DNA of 20,363 nt from Desulfobacterales bacterium (GTDB taxonomy: Bacteria; Desulfobacterota; Desulfobacteria; Desulfobacterales; JAFDCJ01), in NCBI GenBank assembly GCA_020345785.1, contig CP070771.1, positions 5,414,775-5,435,137 on the forward strand, read 5' to 3'. The position numbers and the translations under genes are program-made. The notes beneath the pieces were generated by a model. That model was not told the origin of the DNA and did not search any database. It saw only the letters and a program-made list of their open reading frames with translations. Positions 15,728-20,363 of the stretch are shown piece after piece. Position 1 is the stretch's first letter. Every line of letters starts with the position of its first letter.

Positions 15728-17341
15728 ATGACATATATTCAGAAAACCATCGGACAAATGCTCGATGATGTTACAAGGCAGCATGCACATAGAGATGCCC
15801 TTATTCACACCGAAATCGGCATTCGTTACGACTATCAGAGCCTGTCGCGGGAAATCGACCGGGTGGCGCGCGGGTTTATCAGCCGGGGCATAAAAAAGGA
15901 TGATAAGGTGGCCATCTGGGCGCCCAACGTTGCCGAATGGCTCCTATCATTGCTGGGTCTGGCTAAAATCGGCGCCGTAACCGTCCCCATCGACCCGGCT
16001 GCATCCAGAGAAAATCTGCAATATATTCTGCACCAATCAGAATGCCGCGGCCTCATAGTGGCCGGCCGCGATAAGGATGAAGAAACGCTGAACATGGCGC
16101 GGGAGGCCGGCAAAGATGTACCAACCCTGGCGCAGCTCTTCGTTATCGGCGATTCATCGCCCGCGGGGATGATTTCCTGGCGCGACCTGATAGACGGCGG
16201 CAAGGAAGTGCCGCAGGACAGGCTCGTCGCGGCGGCTGCCGCGGTAAAGCCCCAGGATCCCGTGGCGATTATGTATACCTCCGGCACCACCGGCCAACCC
16301 AAAGGCGTCGTGCTCGATCATCCGGGACTGATCAATAAATCAATGGTCGGCACCGAACGCCAGGGAATTTCTGCGACCGACAGGCTCTGTCTCTTTTTTC
16401 CCCTGTTTCACATGTTCGGCAATACCTGCATTGCGCTGGCGGGTATTTTAAGAGGGGCCGCGCTTGTTATGCCCTGCCGGATATTCAACCCCGCCATGAT
16501 CCTGCCGGCCATACCCGGTGAAAAATGCACGGCGATATTCGGGTCTCCCAGTATGCTGATCGCGTTGATCGATCATCCGCAATTTCGAAAAGACGACTGG
16601 GCGTCGCTGTCAAAAGGAATCATCGGCGGCGCCCCCTGCCCCATGGAATTGATGCGAAGAATCGTAGAAGATATCGGGGTTTCTGATATTACCGTGGCAT
16701 ACGGCATTACGGAAACGTCTTCCTGGATCACCATGACCCACCCCCATGACCCGATCGAATTGCGGGTATCAACCATCGGAACGGCTCTGAGCTGCAATGA
16801 AGTTAAAATTGTGGATCCTTCGACCGGCGAAACTCTTGGCCCGGGCTGGCAGGGGGAACTGTGCACCCGGGGATTTTTGATGAAAGAATACTACAAAATG
16901 CCGGCAGCGACTGCGGCCGCAATCGATCGGGATAACTGGTTTCACACCGGCGATCTGGGCGTGATGGATCAGCAGGGTTATATCAAAATTACCGGCCGGC
17001 TAAAGGATGTGATTGTGCGCCGGGGCATCGAAATATATCCCGTAGAGGTGGAGGAAGCCATCTATATGCTGCCCGAAGTCTCTGAAGTCCAGGTCTTCGG
17101 GTTTGATTCACCCGCGGCGGACAAGAGCCGGGAGGTTGCCGCCTGGATCAAGCTGAAAGAAGGCACGCAGCTATCCCTGGAAGCGGTCGCCGCACACCTG
17201 CGGACGCATTTACCGGAAGAAAAAATGCCGCGATATTATAAATTCGTGAGTGCATTCCCTATGACGGGCAGCGGCAAGGTACAAAAATTCAAAATGGCGG
17301 AAATGGCCAGCAAAGAATATAAAAAAGAGAATATCGAATAG
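15728..17341 (+). CDS. Acyl-CoA synthetase (class I adenylate-forming)
   Basis: A 537-residue fatty acid or other carboxylate-CoA ligase. Blocks are complete: A3 YTSGTTGQPKG (183-193), AYGITETSSW (A5), NWFHTGDLGVMD (A7), GRLKDVIVRRGIEIYP (A8) and SGKVQKFKM (A10 lysine). It resembles the medium-size fatty-acyl-CoA synthase group rather than the large class at 11849-13861; substrate chain length cannot be read from sequence. AAGGAGG lies 7 bases before the ATG. It is transcribed away from the liv locus and is followed, after 243 bases, by the selenoprotein gene in the same direction. Its end is followed by GAATAGC-type tandem units (about 17336-17365). Confidence 0.92.
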   Translation: MTYIQKTIGQMLDDVTRQHAHRDALIHTEIGIRYDYQSLSREIDRVARGFISRGIKKDDKVAIWAPNVAEWLLSLLGLAKIGAVTVPIDPAASRENLQYILHQSECRGLIVAGRDKDEETLNMAREAGKDVPTLAQLFVIGDSSPAGMISWRDLIDGGKEVPQDRLVAAAAAVKPQDPVAIMYTSGTTGQPKGVVLDHPGLINKSMVGTERQGISATDRLCLFFPLFHMFGNTCIALAGILRGAALVMPCRIFNPAMILPAIPGEKCTAIFGSPSMLIALIDHPQFRKDDWASLSKGIIGGAPCPMELMRRIVEDIGVSDITVAYGITETSSWITMTHPHDPIELRVSTIGTALSCNEVKIVDPSTGETLGPGWQGELCTRGFLMKEYYKMPAATAAAIDRDNWFHTGDLGVMDQQGYIKITGRLKDVIVRRGIEIYPVEVEEAIYMLPEVSEVQVFGFDSPAADKSREVAAWIKLKEGTQLSLEAVAAHLRTHLPEEKMPRYYKFVSAFPMTGSGKVQKFKMAEMASKEYKKENIE

Positions 17342-17394
17342 CGAATAGCGAACCGCAGAATATCGAAGGATGGAATCATATCTATTTTAGCTAA

Positions 17395-17571
17395 TTGTTC
17401 CATCTTGCAGAATGAGCGGGGAAAGGCCCATAAAAACTGACATGAGTCTTTGAAAATTGAAGAAAAATGAAAGAAAGTAATTAATCCGCCGGATCTTCGA
17501 TGGAACAACTTCCTTCAATTTTCAAAGAACTGATTACTCTGAAACAGCTATTTTAAAGGGCGGATTAATTA
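17395..17571 (+). repeat. Three interleaved perfect inverted repeats upstream of the selenoprotein gene
   Basis: Three pairs of perfect inverted repeats lie in the order A-B-C-A'-B'-C'. A is TTGTTCCATC, 17395-17404 with 17499-17508 (10 bp). B is TCTTTGAAAATTGAAG, 17447-17462 with 17513-17528 (16 bp). C is TAATTAATCCGCC, 17478-17490 with 17559-17571 (13 bp). Every pair crosses the other two, so they cannot all form as simple nested hairpins; they would form alternatives or a pseudoknot. C' ends at the first base of the AAGGAG ribosome site (17571-17576) of the next gene. Confidence 0.65.
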
Positions 17572-17584
17572 AGGAGTCAAATTC

Positions 17585-18328
17585 TTGGGGGATCTTAGCG
17601 AGTTTCCGCTCAAATACCGGCTATTTCTGAAAACCTACCCGTGGCGCCGCATTGATCCGGTGCCGTGGACCCCGTTGGAAAAAACCGTAGCCCAAAGCCG
17701 TCTGTTGCTGGTGTCGAGTGCGGGAATTGTAACAGGGGATCAGCAACCCTTTGACAATTCTATTCGCGGCGGTGACCCCGGCTTCCGGGAAATTCCTGCC
17801 GATGTCGATGTGCGGACGCTCATCGAAACTCATCGCAGTGACGCTTTTGATCACACGGGTATTCGGGAGGATCCGAACCTTGCTTTTCCAGCCGACCGGC
17901 TGCGGGAAATGGTCGATGCCGGCCGCATTGGTTCGCTCAGCAAAAGATATTTATCCTTTATGGGATCAATTACCGCCCCCGGACGTCTGATAAAAAGAAC
18001 CCTGCCGCAGGTGGTACCCAAACTGCTTGAAGACAAAGCCGACATGGCGCTGTTGATACCCGTCTGACCGCTATGCAATCAGACCGTGAGTCTGGTCGCG
18101 GCCGAACTGGAACGTAAGGGAATCTCAACCGTCGTTATTCAACTGTTGCGGCTGGCGACTGAAAAAGTAAGACCTCCCCGGGCATTGGTGGTTCCCTTTC
18201 GCCACGGCTATCCGCTGGATTCACCGCACGATGCCGCCAGACAGCGGGCGGTGCTGGAGGCCGCGCTGGCGCTTCTGGAAGACCGGAGTTTAAAGCCGCC
18301 TGCGATTGTCGATTATAAGGCCAGATGA
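17585..18328 (+). CDS. Selenoprotein of the glycine/betaine/sarcosine/D-proline reductase B family
   Basis: A 247-residue protein read through an in-frame UGA at 18065-18067 as selenocysteine (residue 161). The halves on each side are in the same frame, and the second has no ATG and no ribosome site of its own. The junction reads PV-U-PLCNQTVSLVAAELE: a U-x-x-C redox motif (Sec161, Cys164) followed by a helix and GISTVVIQL, as in the short GrdB/PrdB-like selenoprotein B family. The N-terminal half carries RLLLVSSAGIV, FREIPADV, IETHRSDAFDHTG and EDPNLAFPADRLREM, also family-like. The start is TTG at 17585 with AAGGAG 8 bases upstream. True GrdB and PrdB reduce glycine or D-proline, but these stand-alone short forms lack partner subunits, so the substrate is unknown; a redox role is inferred. 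The cell must encode the Sec machinery elsewhere. Confidence 0.87.
18065..18096 (+). promoter_or_regulatory. UGA Sec codon with SECIS-like hairpin
   Basis: Starting 10 bases after the UGA, ATCAGAC (18078-18084) pairs with GTCTGGT (18090-18096): seven pairs including one G-U, around a five-base loop CGTGA. A short stem-loop within the coding region this close behind the UGA, with G and U in the apical loop, is what bacterial SelB recognises. The fold was worked out by eye, not computed. Confidence 0.7.
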
Positions 18329-18616
18329 CGGAGGCAAAATGAAAGCAGGTTAGAAGGTAAGAAGGTGGGAATAAGCTCATAGCTCATAGCTGATAGCTCA
18401 TAGTTCATAGTCGAAAGACCGACGGCGAATAGCATAAGGTGAAAGGCTGGGAAGGTTATAGGAAAGGCGCACGGCCCACGGCGCAAGGCAAATGACAGAG
18501 GACAGAGGGTGGGAAGGTGAGAGGTTGAGAAGTTGGGATGGGAATGGCGGTCGGCGCAAGAAATTACGAACGATCAACGATCAACTCAATCAAACCCAAT
18601 AAACCAATAAATCGTC
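18329..18616. repeat. Intergenic region with AGCTCATAG tandem repeat
   Basis: The 288-base gap holds about four copies of a 9-base unit, AGCTCATAG, with small variations at 18373-18410. Around it are purine-rich GAAGGT/GACAGAGG-type units (18345-18367 and 18492-18540) and ATCAACGATCAACTCAATCA-type units (about 18569-18590). No coding potential or terminator was recognised. Confidence 0.7.
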
Positions 18617-19420
18617 ATGCGATTCAAAAATCTCGAATTTACCAATGCAGCCGGTCAGAGGCTTTCAGCCAGAATTGATCTGCCCACAGAAGAAAAACCG
18701 AGGGCTTATGCTCTTTTTGCGCATTGTTTTACCTGCTCGAAAAACATCAAGGCCATCAGCCATATCAGCCGGGCGCTGACCCGTGAAGGGATCGCCGTGC
18801 TGCGATTTGATTTTACCGGGCTTGGCGAGAGCGAAGGTGACTTTGCCGATACCAACTTTTCCTCCAACGTTGATGACCTCGTGATGGCCGCCGATTTTAT
18901 GAAGGAAAATTTCGAAGCGCCGAAGGTATTAATCGGCCATTCACTGGGTGGAGCGGCTGTCCTGCAAGCGGCTGCAAAAATCCCCTCGGCGGTGGCCGTC
19001 ATCACCATCGCAGCACCGGCGGACCCTGTTCATGTATCCCGCGCCCTGGGAGAATCCAAAGAAATGATCGAAGGCCGGGGGGAAGCCGATGTTGAGTTGG
19101 CAGGCCGAACATTTAAAATCAAAAAGCAGTTTCTCGACGATCTTGCAGCAGTGCGCATGCAGGAAACCATACGAAATTTGAACCGTGCGTTGCTGATTTT
19201 TCATTCACCGTATGACAGTATTGTCGGTATCGAAAATGCGGCGAAAATTTTCCAGACAGCACGCCACCCCAAAAGTTTTATTTCTCTGGACAAAGCCGAC
19301 CATCTGCTGATGGATAAAAAAGACTCGTTGTATGTGGGCGCCATCATCGCTACCTGGGTACTCAAGTATATCGAATCAGACATCGGTGCCGAACACGGCG
19401 ATGTTGATAAAAATTTTTAA
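18617..19420 (+). CDS. Alpha/beta hydrolase (OsmC-fusion-type hydrolase domain, standalone)
   Basis: The 267-residue cytosolic alpha/beta hydrolase has a complete triad: Ser109 in GHSLGG, Asp200 in SPYDSIVG and His229 in KADHLL. The stretches AHCFTCSKNIKAI and RFDFTGLGESEGDFADTNFS closely resemble the hydrolase half of the bifunctional alpha/beta hydrolase-OsmC proteins, which are linked to peroxide or thiol stress. Here the protein stops after the hydrolase domain, and no OsmC-like sequence follows in any frame I checked, so it is a single-domain version. The substrate is unknown. The ATG has no clear ribosome site; the gap before it is repeat DNA. No signal peptide. Confidence 0.85.
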   Translation: MRFKNLEFTNAAGQRLSARIDLPTEEKPRAYALFAHCFTCSKNIKAISHISRALTREGIAVLRFDFTGLGESEGDFADTNFSSNVDDLVMAADFMKENFEAPKVLIGHSLGGAAVLQAAAKIPSAVAVITIAAPADPVHVSRALGESKEMIEGRGEADVELAGRTFKIKKQFLDDLAAVRMQETIRNLNRALLIFHSPYDSIVGIENAAKIFQTARHPKSFISLDKADHLLMDKKDSLYVGAIIATWVLKYIESDIGAEHGDVDKNF

Positions 19421-19727
19421 ACTTTATGCGTTCGCCGGACGCCCGGAATATATGGAAAATAAGGGTTTGTGCCTCATTTTGGTTAGTCCCTGAATCTTGC
19501 ATGAAAAAAATTAGGGGGGGCCAATTGGAATGATGGAATGTTGGAATATTGGGAAAATGGCTCTTGGCCTTGGGTTGGTTTAGCTTTAGGCTCGGAGAGG
19601 ATACTGCAAGATCGGGTAAATGAAAAAATTGGTCTTGACTTAAAAGTCAGAATTAAACGACTATGGTTTATCCAAACCTGGTATCGCTGTTTTTCAGGGC
19701 GGAGTAATTAGAAAAAGTGAGGGAAAC
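19421..19727. other. Intergenic region with TTGGAATG repeat
   Basis: A 307-base gap without a gene. It holds a short TTGGAATG/ATGGAATG tandem (19525-19553) just after a run of seven Gs (19514-19520), and the TTGACTTAAAAGTC element listed separately. An incomplete GC hairpin (about 19430-19448) follows the hydrolase stop but lacks a T-run. Confidence 0.55.
19635..19664 (+). promoter_or_regulatory. TTGACTTAAAAGTC element upstream of the DUF1566 gene
   Basis: TTGACT (19635-19640) overlaps the dyad GACTT-aa-AAGTC (19637-19648). A weak -10 candidate, GACTAT, starts 18 bases after the hexamer. The element begins 93 bases before the start codon, while the matching element at 761 begins 97 bases before the dienelactone hydrolase start. 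Confidence 0.35.
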
Positions 19728-20213
19728 ATGTTAAAATCCGCCACCCATATTTTCTTCATCATATTTCTTTTTGGCTTAATTTTCGGGGCACCGGTGCCGG
19801 CGCAGGACCGCTTCATCGACAACGGCAACGGCACTGTTACCGACAGCCGGTTAGGGGTTATGTGGGCTCAAACGGACAATCAAAACGATATATTCTGGAA
19901 ACAGGCAAATAAATGGATCCAGGGCAGCTTTGCCGGCAGCCTGGATCGGAAGTATGGTAATTGGCGCTTGCCGACAATAGTGGAGCTGCAAAGTCTGTAT
20001 CGGGAAGATCCTGATTACCAGGGCTACCAGGCGGCCTGTGGGTATGTGGTAAAGATGGTACCCCAGATCACAATCAGCTGCATCCTGGTCTGGTCCTCCG
20101 ACACTGCCCTAGGCTTGCCGCTGGCCTTCAATTATTACCTCGGGAATGCCTTGACCGTTGATTTATACGAAAACACCGGCTGTCGGGTCCTAGCCGTCAG
20201 GAATGTTAAGTAA
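19728..20213 (+). CDS. Secreted DUF1566 (Lcl C-terminal domain-like) protein
   Basis: A small exported protein of 161 residues. Residues 1-26 form a signal peptide (Lys3, long hydrophobic core, cut near PAQ). The rest is one DUF1566 domain: RFIDNGNGTVTDSRLGVMWA (28-47), the typical opening, then WRLPTIVELQSLY and the closing CRVLAVRN. The domain is shared with the C-terminus of Legionella collagen-like protein and with many surface or secreted proteins; the fold is related to formylglycine-generating or C-type-lectin-like domains, but the role is unknown. Two cysteine pairs may be oxidised outside the cytosol. The ribosome site is GTGAGGG at 19716-19722. Confidence 0.82.
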   Translation: MLKSATHIFFIIFLFGLIFGAPVPAQDRFIDNGNGTVTDSRLGVMWAQTDNQNDIFWKQANKWIQGSFAGSLDRKYGNWRLPTIVELQSLYREDPDYQGYQAACGYVVKMVPQITISCILVWSSDTALGLPLAFNYYLGNALTVDLYENTGCRVLAVRNVK

Positions 20214-20268
20214 TTGTTGAATGGACCGCTGGATGTGGTTTTCCACCCCCTATCGAGAGGACTTAGCA

Positions 20269-20363
20269 ATGAAAGATCAATCCGCAATCGACTACTCAGC
20301 GCTGGATCGACCTGAAGTTCTCATGTTCTTGTTTCACCCGCGGCCGGAGCAGCCCGCCATGGG
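20269..20363 (+). CDS. Partial protein, 5' end only (perhaps an alpha/beta hydrolase)
   Basis: An open frame runs from ATG 20269 to the window edge (31 complete codons), with GAGAGG 8 bases upstream. The visible start contains IDYSALDRPEVLMFLFHPRPE. I have a weak memory of this type of leader in alpha/beta hydrolases of related bacteria, but no catalytic motif is inside the window. It starts 55 bases after the DUF1566 gene. Confidence 0.5.
   Translation, partial: MKDQSAIDYSALDRPEVLMFLFHPRPEQPAM

Noticed and set aside
18086..18328. Separate small gene starting with GTG after the selenoprotein UGA
   Set aside because: It is in the same frame as the upstream half, has no ribosome site, and its sequence continues the selenoprotein B fold; read-through is the better explanation.
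18373..18410. CRISPR array in the AGCTCATAG repeat
   Set aside because: The unit is only 9 bases with no spacers and no cas gene nearby.

Overview
The window looks like a piece of the chromosome of an anaerobic Desulfobacterota (deltaproteobacterial) bacterium, probably a sulfate reducer or syntroph that degrades fatty or aromatic acids. This is inferred from gene content: a Liv-type ABC transporter mixed with acyl-CoA and aryl-CoA ligases, a CGGC-domain protein, a PduO-type cobalamin adenosyltransferase, and a selenoprotein of the glycine/D-proline reductase B family read through an in-frame UGA. No rRNA, tRNA, CRISPR array, phage gene or transposase gene was seen.

Layout. 2-655 (+) is the 3' part of a threonine dehydratase-type PLP enzyme. 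858-2859 (+) is a compact cluster: secreted dienelactone hydrolase-like protein, cob(I)alamin adenosyltransferase and an FNR-like flavin reductase. 3026-4048 (+) is a GalT-like HIT-superfamily protein that converges on a CGGC-domain protein at 4236-4724 (-). From 15182 down to 4995 on the minus strand runs one catabolic and transport locus in the order livG, long-chain acyl-CoA synthetase, livH, livM, livJ, benzoate-CoA ligase-like protein, livF. It is headed by a consensus-like sigma70 promoter at 15251-15279. Divergently, 15728-17341 (+) is a third acyl-CoA synthetase, followed by the selenoprotein (17585-18328), an alpha/beta hydrolase (18617-19420), a secreted DUF1566 protein (19728-20213) and the start of another gene (20269 to the window edge).

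How the genes work together. The Liv components form a complete ABC importer: two permeases, two ATPases and one periplasmic binding protein. The ligase genes lie between the transporter genes, and the acyl-CoA synthetase stop codon directly abuts the livH start. The simplest reading is uptake of a carboxylic acid (fatty, aromatic or branched) coupled to CoA activation, not plain amino-acid uptake; the substrate is not known. The benzoate-CoA ligase-like protein has lost the consensus of its phosphate-binding loop, although the rest of the enzyme is intact.

The two most striking signals are these. (1) A UGA-decoded selenocysteine in a U-x-x-C motif, with a SECIS-like hairpin just downstream; a standard gene caller would split this gene in two. 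(2) Almost every intergenic gap is filled with degenerate 7-9 bp tandem units, usually laid out as [unit]n-spacer-[reverse complement unit]n. The unit differs from gap to gap. The most elaborate are a roughly 675 bp element with nested inverted repeats (5952-6627) and three fully interleaved perfect inverted repeats upstream of the selenoprotein (17395-17571).
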